13,354 nucleotides of DNA from Thiomargarita sp. (GTDB lineage Bacteria; Pseudomonadota; Gammaproteobacteria; Beggiatoales; Beggiatoaceae). The translations under genes and the position numbers were made by a program. Shown here one piece after another: positions 7,107 through 13,354 of the stretch. The notes under the pieces were generated by a model, which was not told the origin of the DNA, ran no database searches, and worked only from the letters and a program-made list of their open reading frames with translations. The stretch spans positions 2,742 through 16,095 of the forward strand of contig DYNO01000041.1 in NCBI GenBank assembly GCA_020721025.1. The letters run 5' to 3'. Within the stretch, counting starts at the first letter, position 1, and each line of letters starts with the position of its first letter.

Positions 7107-7679
7107 ATGCCCTTCAGTCAAAGTTCACAAATTTCAACTATTTTACAATATATTGAACAACTTAGTCCCACTTCCATTCTTGATGTAGGCACGGGGATGG
7201 GGCAATATGGATTTCTGGCACGTACCAACTTGGAAAATATCCATCTCTTTGAAATTGAAGGTGAACGCGGTTGGCAACGTCCCAAAGAACAATGGCGAGT
7301 TCAGATTGATGGAATTGAAGCCTGCGAAGTTTATCTCACACCGGTTCATGATTACGTTTACAATCAGATATTTGTTGGGGACGCGCTGGATACCTTGCCC
7401 ATTTTAGCGGCACAAAGTTATGAATTGGTGCTTGCCATTGATATTTTAGAACATTTTACCAAATCACAGGGTGAGCTATTTTTACAGGAATTACAACGAG
7501 TTGCTCGTAGAGCCGTCTTATTAAGCACCCCCAAAACATTTATTCCACAGGAAATTGCGGCGAATCCTTACGAAAATCATCGTTCCTTTTGGACAGATGC
7601 CGAACTTGCCGAGCGACACTACCAAAAGATTTTATTCAATGAAATCAGTTTAATCGCAGTTTGGGAGACAGGACAGTAA
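7107..7679 (+). CDS. Class I SAM-dependent methyltransferase
   Basis: 190 aa from ATG 7107 (an upstream in-frame TTG at 7059 would give 206 aa; I prefer the ATG because the extra residues carry no domain and the TTG has no Shine-Dalgarno, although the ATG also lacks a clear one). Motif I is ILDVGTGMGQYGF (residues 24-36 from the ATG), the glycine-rich SAM loop. The acidic motif after the next strand is in HLFEIEGE. LVLAIDILEHFTKSQGELFLQEL matches the D-x-LEH signature common in ubiE/Methyltransf_11-like enzymes. STPKTFIPQ follows as the next strand and loop. Soluble and cytoplasmic. The stop is 1 nt before the GT-C-like membrane protein gene, so the two are co-transcribed and probably act on the same glycan or lipid-linked molecule. 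The methyl acceptor is unknown. Confidence 0.85.
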   Translation: MPFSQSSQISTILQYIEQLSPTSILDVGTGMGQYGFLARTNLENIHLFEIEGERGWQRPKEQWRVQIDGIEACEVYLTPVHDYVYNQIFVGDALDTLPILAAQSYELVLAIDILEHFTKSQGELFLQELQRVARRAVLLSTPKTFIPQEIAANPYENHRSFWTDAELAERHYQKILFNEISLIAVWETGQ

Positions 7680-7680
7680 G

Positions 7681-9405
7681 ATGTGGAAAATTATTTTCGT
7701 GTTGATGTGTTGGATAATAACAGTACAATGGTTATTTCCCGCGCACGCCATTTTTCTCAGTTGTCTCGGCGCAGGTTGGATGGGAATTTATCAACTTGAA
7801 TCTACAAAGAAAGTTTTCATCACTCACAGTCTTGCCCTCTGTTTGCCGTTTGTGGTAACTTATTATTTTTACAGCGATCATCTCAACGCGTGGTGGTTGG
7901 CGGACGATCCGTCATTATTGCAAGCGGTTGTTGAAAATGGCATTTTTCCTCATTTTTACGCAAGCGAGGTGTGGCGACAAGTGAGTCCGGCGAATCTGAC
8001 ACCTTGGTTGATCGCTTCTTTGGGAATTGACTGGCATTTTTTTCAACTTGACCCGTTTGGCTATTATTTACATCATTTTCTATCTTTTTTTCTTGTACTT
8101 TCCGTCAGTTACATTTTTCTTCATCACTATTTTTCCCCAGTCGTCACCAGCTTCGTGTTGAGTTTATTCGTCTTATCCACCCCGATTGCCCATTTATTGC
8201 AATTTCTGATGGTACGCCACTATTTAGAAGGTTTGGGACTCGCTGTTGCTGCATTATTGTTTTATCTCAAAGCGTTACGAACTCAGCACTCACGATGGTT
8301 GTGGCTCAGTAGCGGTTGTTATCTCCTTGCAATCACTGCGAAAGAAATTTATGTGCCTCTTGTGGTTTTACTCCCGTTTTTTCCAGAATCAACTTGGCAG
8401 AAACGAATTAAGTATTTAATTCCATTCATAATAATTGCTGCAATGTACGTGTTATGGCGGGCGGAAATGTTGCAATGGCACCGGCTCATTTCTGGATATG
8501 ATTCCAGTCTTGTACCCAAACTCACGATGGGTTATCTGTATGGCTTGCCGCACCGATTTCTGCATAGTTTAGGATGGCTAACAACTTGGCAGATAACGAT
8601 ATTTAGCACAGTTTTTGTTTTATTTTGGATGATTTTATTCAAACAAGCACGAAGCGCGCAAATGATATTTATTTTGGTATTAATCGTCCTTGTCGCCGTG
8701 CCCCTGATTCCCGTGCTGACTATTTTAGATACTCGATATTTGGTGTTGCCCTATTTTCTGTTATGTATCGGTTTTGGTTCGAGTTTACAATATTTGCGAA
8801 TGCACACTTCGTTGATTATTTCCATCAGTTTCGGATTGATTCTGATTGCTGCCAGTGTTCAAACCATTACTTCGTTATCTTTCAAAGAGATGCAACAACG
8901 TTATCGTGCTGAAGGTGAATTTATTTTGCGTGGCGATGCTGGAACTTTGGTGCAACCGATAGGGATGTATTGGTATTATCAAGGATTACAGCAATTGAGA
9001 ACCAAAGTATTACATCTTCCTGATTCTACAAATGTTTGCTATGATTCTTGCGTGTGTGCATCAGATGAGCCAATGTATCACTATCAGGCGATTCAACTGA
9101 AAATTGATAATTTTTCCGAAAATCAAGCTCGCTGTGCCGTAAAAAATCAAACTTTACCGACAGTTACTCGATTAGAAAATGACATTTTATTTTGGCAGCT
9201 TGAACCACGGCATACTGGGCAATATTTCGCAAGTTTAAGTAAAAACAAAAAGTTACATGGGCAATTTTTTCCAATTCCCGCCACAGGGCAATTTGCTATT
9301 GTTGCTGAAAAAGTGTTTGTGGTGTTCAAATATGTGTCTGCTACTGGTGAGACCAGTTACTCCCCGACTATTGAAGCCATAGCCCCCATTTCTTCCTTAC
9401 CTTAA
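7681..9405 (+). CDS. Polytopic membrane protein, GT-C glycosyltransferase-like
   Basis: 574 aa. Roughly ten or more membrane helices fill residues 1-400, followed by a soluble C-terminal domain (about 410-574) with a small cysteine cluster CYDSCVC. After the first helices, WWLADDPSLL places an Asp-Asp pair (D75, D76) where GT-C enzymes such as ArnT/PMT-like transferases carry their catalytic DD/DE in the first outer loop. ITAKEIYVPLVVLLPF and DTRYLVLPY also resemble GT-C family stretches (AKE and RYLYLP). If correct, it transfers a sugar from a polyprenyl-phosphate donor at the outer face of the inner membrane. A GGAG/AGGA-containing stretch precedes the ATG within the end of the methyltransferase gene. 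Fold assignment is moderate; no acceptor or donor can be named. Confidence 0.65.
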   Translation: MWKIIFVLMCWIITVQWLFPAHAIFLSCLGAGWMGIYQLESTKKVFITHSLALCLPFVVTYYFYSDHLNAWWLADDPSLLQAVVENGIFPHFYASEVWRQVSPANLTPWLIASLGIDWHFFQLDPFGYYLHHFLSFFLVLSVSYIFLHHYFSPVVTSFVLSLFVLSTPIAHLLQFLMVRHYLEGLGLAVAALLFYLKALRTQHSRWLWLSSGCYLLAITAKEIYVPLVVLLPFFPESTWQKRIKYLIPFIIIAAMYVLWRAEMLQWHRLISGYDSSLVPKLTMGYLYGLPHRFLHSLGWLTTWQITIFSTVFVLFWMILFKQARSAQMIFILVLIVLVAVPLIPVLTILDTRYLVLPYFLLCIGFGSSLQYLRMHTSLIISISFGLILIAASVQTITSLSFKEMQQRYRAEGEFILRGDAGTLVQPIGMYWYYQGLQQLRTKVLHLPDSTNVCYDSCVCASDEPMYHYQAIQLKIDNFSENQARCAVKNQTLPTVTRLENDILFWQLEPRHTGQYFASLSKNKKLHGQFFPIPATGQFAIVAEKVFVVFKYVSATGETSYSPTIEAIAPISSLP

Positions 9406-9423
9406 TAATGATTATTTCATACG

Positions 9424-10905
9424 ATGAGTCTCTTTTTAAACGAATTATTAGAACTGAATCTGCCACTTAATCCCTATATCACTGGCATGAGTGTGGACAG
9501 TCACACCGTCGTTACCGGTCACGTTTTTTTTGCTATCGCGGGCAGACATACGCATGGCGAGGTTTATATCGACGACGCGTTGCAACGGGGCGCGGTTGCA
9601 GTGGTGAAGGAAACATTTGATAATCAAACTATTTCTGAATTGGAGGGCATGGAGGGCAAAGTTCCTTGTGTCGCGATGCCTAATTTGGCGCAGCAACTTG
9701 GGAGTTATGCGGCGAAATTTTATCATTATCCCACCCAAGCAATGCAAGTGATTGGCGTGACTGGCACCAATGGCAAAACGTCGGTGACTCATTTTATTTC
9801 GCAAATTTTACAACAAGTTACGCAGCAACCTTGTGGTCTGATTGGTACATTAGGTTATGGAATTTATGGGAAATTGCAGTCTGGATTGCATACCACGCCC
9901 GAAGCAATTCGCTTGCAGTCGTTATTTTCGCAACTTCATGATCAGCAAGTAAAAACGGTCGTCATGGAGGTGTCTTCGCATGGCTTGGCACAAGGACGGG
10001 TGAATGCCACAAAATTTGATATTGCGGTGTTTACCAATTTGACACGGGATCATCTGGATTATCATGGTACAATGCAAGCTTATGGCGCGGCAAAGAAAAT
10101 TTTATTTCAGTTTCCTGAAGTTAGCACAGCAGTGATCAACGGAGATGATGAATTTGGACAGCAATTATTGCGTGATTTACCGGCGCGGGTGCAACCGTTG
10201 ACCTATAGTTTGGAACATGAAAATAGCAGTGTTTTTGCACAATTTCATCCCACGTCTGCGGGTTATGCCGTGCAAATTCGTAGCCACTGGGGGACGGGTG
10301 AATTTGTGTTGCCGTTGCTAGGAAAATTTAATATTTATAATGTGTTGGCTGCGTTTACTGTATTATTACGGCTTGGATTGCCCTTTGCGCAAGTTTTGAC
10401 TGCTTGTGCCCATTTAACGCCGGTCGCGGGGCGGATGGAAAAATTGACACAACCACAGCAGCCGATGGCAATTATTGATTATGCACATACTCCAGATGCC
10501 TTGCAAAAAGTATTGGTGGCGGTGCGTCAGCATTGTGCGGGAAAATTGTGGTGCGTGTTTGGTTGTGGCGGGGATCGGGATCGGGGCAAGCGGGCGGTGA
10601 TGGGACAGATTGCACAACAATTCGCCGATGCGGTGGTATTGACCGATGATAATCCGCGTCATGAGGCTTCTGAGGCAATTATTACCGATATTTCAGTGGG
10701 TTGTCCGAATCCAACTGCAATCATTCCTCAGCGTGAACAAGCAATTTTGTATGCGTTGGCGGCGGCAAAAGCAGAGGATGCGGTGGTAATCGCTGGCAAA
10801 GGACATGAGGATTATCAAGAGGTTGGCGGACAGCGTTTCCCATTTAGTGATAAAGCGGTGGTTGAGAAGTGGTTGGCACAATTTCAAACAGATGGATATG
10901 TATGA
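9424..10905 (+). CDS. murE: MurE, UDP-MurNAc-L-Ala-D-Glu:meso-diaminopimelate ligase
   Basis: 493 aa, full family length (about 495 in E. coli). It adds meso-diaminopimelate to UDP-MurNAc-dipeptide in cytoplasmic peptidoglycan precursor synthesis. The N-terminal Mur ligase domain contains GMSVDSHTVVTGHVFFAI (binding of the UDP part). The ATP loop GVTGTNGKTS is at 111-120 with K118. EVSSHGLAQGR (182-192) and FTNLTRDHLDYHG (203-215) follow. K224 in YGAAKKILF is the expected carbamylated lysine. The C-terminal domain has GCGGDRDRGKR and DNPR (409-412), the signature of meso-DAP rather than lysine specificity. GKGHEDYQ is present. Start ATG 9424 lies 18 nt after the GT-C-like gene, with no clear Shine-Dalgarno. 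The usual dcw neighbours ftsI and murF are absent from the window. Confidence 0.97.
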   Translation: MSLFLNELLELNLPLNPYITGMSVDSHTVVTGHVFFAIAGRHTHGEVYIDDALQRGAVAVVKETFDNQTISELEGMEGKVPCVAMPNLAQQLGSYAAKFYHYPTQAMQVIGVTGTNGKTSVTHFISQILQQVTQQPCGLIGTLGYGIYGKLQSGLHTTPEAIRLQSLFSQLHDQQVKTVVMEVSSHGLAQGRVNATKFDIAVFTNLTRDHLDYHGTMQAYGAAKKILFQFPEVSTAVINGDDEFGQQLLRDLPARVQPLTYSLEHENSSVFAQFHPTSAGYAVQIRSHWGTGEFVLPLLGKFNIYNVLAAFTVLLRLGLPFAQVLTACAHLTPVAGRMEKLTQPQQPMAIIDYAHTPDALQKVLVAVRQHCAGKLWCVFGCGGDRDRGKRAVMGQIAQQFADAVVLTDDNPRHEASEAIITDISVGCPNPTAIIPQREQAILYALAAAKAEDAVVIAGKGHEDYQEVGGQRFPFSDKAVVEKWLAQFQTDGYV

Positions 10906-11011
10906 GTGGTTAGATTTCTTACAAAAGCCTGTTATTGAATTTTTTATAAATCAGTATTTTAAATTTAGTAGGAGTTACGCAGTTCAAATCTCATGTTCAA
11001 TGAGTTCGTAA
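10898..11011 (+). pseudogene. Short frame overlapping the murE stop, cut by a MITE-like element
   Basis: ATG at 10898-10900 overlaps the murE end by 8 nt, an arrangement typical of a coupled downstream gene. The frame reads MYEWLDFLQKPVIEFFINQY, then enters the terminal repeat of the element at 10972 and stops at TAA 11009-11011 inside it. The first 25 residues look protein-like and are host-derived; the last 12 come from the element. It may be the start of a gene truncated by insertion, or a chance frame. Not recognised. After the element another open stretch exists (about 11106-11231, no start, ending TAG), which might be a rest of the same gene. Confidence 0.3.
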
Positions 11012-11105
11012 AGAAAGTAAGCATTCGCGACCATGCCATGATGTAGCCGCAACCATGCTGCATTTATCACTACATGATACCAATTTACTCTCAACTGCGT
11101 AACTC
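10972..11105. mobile_element. 134-bp MITE-like element with perfect 13-bp terminal inverted repeats
   Basis: The left end GAGTTACGCAGTT (10972-10984) is the exact reverse complement of the right end AACTGCGTAACTC (11093-11105). TA flanks both sides closely (TAG before, TA after), which may reflect a TA-type target duplication, though the match is off by one base on the left. Inside are a CTCAT/ATGAG hairpin (10990-11004), a longer pairing ATGATGTAG with CTACATGAT (11038-11046 and 11070-11078, one mismatch) and two near-identical 11-mers CGC(G/A)ACCATGC (11026-11036 and 11048-11058). No transposase is encoded, so any movement would need one in trans. Confidence 0.75.
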
Positions 11106-11198
11106 TATTGCTGCAACCTTGTCAAAGCATCGGGTAGCGAATCAGACTCCAAAAAGATATTGAACTTTTGCGTTGATGATGTGAATAATGTTGGTTTT

Positions 11199-11228
11199 TC
11201 GACAAATGATTTAAGATCACGATATACT
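11199..11228 (+). promoter_or_regulatory. sigma70-type promoter for dedA-glmM
   Basis: TCGACA (-35, 5/6) at 11199-11204, an 18-bp spacer, and TATACT (-10, 5/6) at 11223-11228. Initiation near 11235 would leave a leader of about 37 nt with AGGA at 11259-11262, 9 nt before the dedA ATG. Confidence 0.5.
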
Positions 11229-11271
11229 TAGACGCTTTTTCTTAAGACACGGACAACTAGGACGGCATGTT

Positions 11272-11919
11272 ATGGAGTGGTTGAGCTATTTAATTGAATT
11301 TGCATTGCATTTAGACAAACATCTACATGAGTTGGTACTCCATTATGGTACTTGGGTGTATGGCATCTTGTTTTTAATCATTTTCACGGAAACAGGTTTG
11401 GTCGTCATGCCATTGTTGCCGGGCGATTCTCTGCTATTTGCTGCGGGCGCGGTGGCGGCGACGGGCGGATTGGATCCTCATCTTTTGGTTATCTTACTGA
11501 TTATTGCAGCAATTTCTGGCGACACGGTGAATTATTGGATCGGGCATTATGTGGGACCGCGGGTTTTTTCACAGACCCACTCTCGTTGGCTCAATCCGCA
11601 ATATTTACAACGCACTCATCGTTTTTATCAGAAACATGGTGGCAAAACGATCATCCTCGCTCGCTTTATCCCCATCATTCGCACTTTCGCTCCCTTTGTC
11701 GCAGGGGTGGGCGCAATGGGCTATTTGCGTTTTCTCATGTACAGCATGATTGGTGGCATTATATGGGTGAGTAGCTTTGTTTATATGGGATATTTTTTCG
11801 GCAACTTACCGATAGTAAAGGAAAATTTTACTTTACTGATTCTCGCCATCATCGTCATTTCACTGCTTCCCCCTGTGATTGAATTTTTTAAACATCGTCA
11901 TTCTGTGAATCATCCATGA
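11272..11919 (+). CDS. DedA-family inner-membrane protein (YqjA/YghB-like)
   Basis: 215 aa, typical DedA length. DedA proteins are inner-membrane transport-like proteins needed for proton-motive-force balance, envelope stress resistance and, in several members, recycling of undecaprenyl phosphate or other lipids. Family-defining features are all present: E40 in FTETGL, LPGDSLLF (49-56) with D52, and GGKTIILARFIPIIRTFAPFVAG (123-145) with R131 and R137, the acidic and basic residues known to be essential in E. coli members. It also has GYFFGNLPIVKENF (173-186). It starts at ATG 11272 with AGGA 9 nt upstream, behind a good promoter. The stop overlaps the glmM start as ATGA, so the two are translationally coupled. 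The link with glmM and nearby murE fits a cell-wall-precursor role, but this is inferred. Confidence 0.95.
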   Translation: MEWLSYLIEFALHLDKHLHELVLHYGTWVYGILFLIIFTETGLVVMPLLPGDSLLFAAGAVAATGGLDPHLLVILLIIAAISGDTVNYWIGHYVGPRVFSQTHSRWLNPQYLQRTHRFYQKHGGKTIILARFIPIIRTFAPFVAGVGAMGYLRFLMYSMIGGIIWVSSFVYMGYFFGNLPIVKENFTLLILAIIVISLLPPVIEFFKHRHSVNHP

Positions 11920-13265
11920 CTCAACGCAAATATTTTGGTACCGACGGCATTCGTGGCAAGGTGGGTACGCCTCCCATTACTCCAGAATTTATCTTAAAAT
12001 TAGGTTGGGCATTGGGACGAGTGTTGACGCGCACCTATCCCCAAAAACGTAATAAAGTCTTGATTGGTAAAGATACTCGTATTTCCGGTTACATGTTTGA
12101 ATCCGCGTTAGAAGCCGGATTGTCTGCCGCGGGAGTCAACATTCGCCTGTTGGGACCGATGCCTACCCCAGCGATTGCTTATTTAACTCGTACATTTCAC
12201 GCCCAAGCCGGTATTGTGATCAGCGCGTCGCATAATCCGTATGATGATAACGGCATCAAATTCTTCTCCGGCAAGGGCAGCAAATTACCCGATGAATTGG
12301 AATTGGCAATTGAAGCTGAAATGGAATTGCCGATGCAAACGGTTGGCTCGGATCAATTGGGCAAGGCACAACGCATTGACGATGCCGCGGGCAGATATAT
12401 TGAATTTTGCAAAAGCACCATTCCTTACGATGTCAATTTAAAGGGTCTGAAAATTGTTGTGGATTGTGCCCACGGGGCAACTTATCACATCGCGCCAGCC
12501 GTGTTAAGCGAATTGGATGCTGACGTTATTTCTATTGGTACAGGGCCCAACGGTTTGAATATCAATCTCCAATGCGGTTCGACTTATCCTCAAACCCTAC
12601 AACAAGCGGTGCTTGAACATCACGCGGATTTGGGAATTGCCCTTGATGGGGATGGGGATCGCATTATCATGGTCGATGCTCGCGGCGCGGTGGTTGATGG
12701 CGATGAATTGTTGTTTATGATTGCAAAATCTCGCAAAGAAGCAGGCAATTTACAAGGTGCCGTGGTGGGTACGTTGATGAGTAATTTGGGGCTTGAACAA
12801 GCGTTAAATCAACTATCTATCGAGTTTATGCGTGCTAAAGTTGGGGATCGTTACGTGTTGGAAATGTTGCGACAGCACAATGGCAATCTTGGCGGTGAAT
12901 CGTCGGGACACATTATTTGTCTGGATCGCACCACGACAGGCGATGGCATTGTCACCGCGTTGCAAGTGTTAGCCGTTTGTATTCAAACAGGATTGCCGTT
13001 GCATGAATTGAAAGCAGGCATGATCAAATATCCACAGCGAATGATTAATGTCCCGCTCAGTCGCAAAGTGGATGTTGGCAATTTGCCCACCGTGCAAGCC
13101 GCAGTCGTTGCCGCAGAACAACAATTGGCGCAACAGGGACGGGTGTTATTGCGCGCTTCGGGCACCGAACCGTTGCTGCGAGTGATGGTGGAAGGCACGG
13201 ACGCACGGATGATTGAGGAAATTGCGCAACAGTTGGCGGAAGTGGTTAAGGCTGCGGTGATTTGA
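11916..13265 (+). CDS. glmM: GlmM, phosphoglucosamine mutase
   Basis: 449 aa, full length. It converts glucosamine-6-phosphate to glucosamine-1-phosphate, the step before GlmU in UDP-GlcNAc synthesis for peptidoglycan and LPS; cytoplasmic. Motifs are FGTDGIRG at 7-14, the phosphoserine loop ISASHNPYDDNGIKFF with S105 as catalytic phosphoserine, the Mg2+ loop DGDGDR (244-249), the sugar-binding loop GGESSGHI (326-333), and the phosphate-binding RASGTEP (413-419). All key residues are intact. The ATG overlaps the dedA TGA by 4 nt. In many gammaproteobacteria glmM follows folP/ftsH; here it follows dedA instead. Activity normally depends on self-phosphorylation of the active-site serine. Confidence 0.97.
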   Translation: MTQRKYFGTDGIRGKVGTPPITPEFILKLGWALGRVLTRTYPQKRNKVLIGKDTRISGYMFESALEAGLSAAGVNIRLLGPMPTPAIAYLTRTFHAQAGIVISASHNPYDDNGIKFFSGKGSKLPDELELAIEAEMELPMQTVGSDQLGKAQRIDDAAGRYIEFCKSTIPYDVNLKGLKIVVDCAHGATYHIAPAVLSELDADVISIGTGPNGLNINLQCGSTYPQTLQQAVLEHHADLGIALDGDGDRIIMVDARGAVVDGDELLFMIAKSRKEAGNLQGAVVGTLMSNLGLEQALNQLSIEFMRAKVGDRYVLEMLRQHNGNLGGESSGHIICLDRTTTGDGIVTALQVLAVCIQTGLPLHELKAGMIKYPQRMINVPLSRKVDVGNLPTVQAAVVAAEQQLAQQGRVLLRASGTEPLLRVMVEGTDARMIEEIAQQLAEVVKAAVI

Positions 13266-13324
13266 ATTGGCAGAGCCATAACAAATTGGGTCGGGCTACA
13301 TATTGCAAACGAAATGAAAGAGTT

Positions 13325-13342
13325 CCCCCTTTGCAAAGGGGG
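13325..13342. repeat. 18-bp palindrome CCCCCTTTGCAAAGGGGG (intergenic repeat, possible terminator stem)
   Basis: Perfect 18-bp palindrome 60 nt after the glmM stop, followed by TTAGGGGGATTT so that a second G5 tract can pair alternatively with C5. Similar C5/G5 palindromes are widespread between genes in cyanobacteria and Beggiatoa-like bacteria (from general knowledge). It could act as the stem of a terminator, although no T-run follows directly. The element may continue beyond the window end. Confidence 0.7.
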
Positions 13343-13354
13343 TTAGGGGGATTT

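Noticed and set aside
9448..9804. 118-aa minus-strand frame opposite murE
   Set aside because: Antisense to the conserved MurE N-terminal domain, with no domain of its own.
12983..13336. 117-aa minus-strand frame opposite the glmM 3' end
   Set aside because: Lies antisense to conserved GlmM motifs and has biased, low-complexity composition.
1..13354. CRISPR array, tRNA or rRNA genes
   Set aside because: No regularly spaced repeats and no cloverleaf or rRNA-like segments were seen when reading both strands by eye.

Overview
The window looks like chromosomal DNA from a gammaproteobacterium. The style fits a Beggiatoa/Thiotrichales-like sulfur bacterium: moderate-to-low GC, a GH57 glycosidase, a meso-DAP-type MurE, a CcoS protein, IS200/IS605 debris, short intergenic inverted-repeat elements and a CCCCCTTTGCAAAGGGGG palindrome. 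The taxon is an inference from gene style only.

Layout. 2-1462 (minus) is a complete GH57-family glycosidase. Just upstream of it, on the same strand, lies a truncated TnpB gene (1619-1996), followed by a strongly self-complementary segment (1511-1589) that could be a leftover omega RNA/right end. From about 2000 to 3315 there is a 1.3 kb AT-rich gap without a convincing gene. It holds a 3x heptamer repeat, a separated 14-bp direct repeat and a few short protein-like frames that may be gene fossils.

3316-6901 is a tight three-gene plus-strand set with 2-nt gaps. It encodes a stand-alone cyclic-nucleotide-binding domain protein, a 994-aa MFS/ADP-ATP-carrier-like membrane protein with a long HEAT-like C-terminus, and a 54-aa CcoS (cbb3 oxidase assembly) protein. 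A 125-bp imperfect inverted-repeat element (6902-7026) follows.

7107-9405 holds a class I SAM methyltransferase and a polytopic GT-C-like membrane protein, 1 nt apart, probably a surface-glycan or lipid-linked-sugar pair. murE (9424-10905) follows after 18 nt. A short frame overlaps the end of murE and runs into a 134-bp MITE-like element with perfect 13-bp terminal inverted repeats (10972-11105). Downstream, a good sigma70-type promoter precedes dedA and glmM, which overlap by ATGA. Thus murE (peptidoglycan precursor ligase), glmM (amino-sugar precursor supply) and dedA (membrane lipid/undecaprenyl-phosphate-type transporter family) form an envelope-biosynthesis neighbourhood, interrupted by a small mobile element.

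No tRNA, rRNA or CRISPR array was seen. The most interesting points are the cNMP-sensor/transporter-HEAT/ccoS gene set, the structured remnant next to the broken tnpB, and the two unrelated short inverted-repeat elements.
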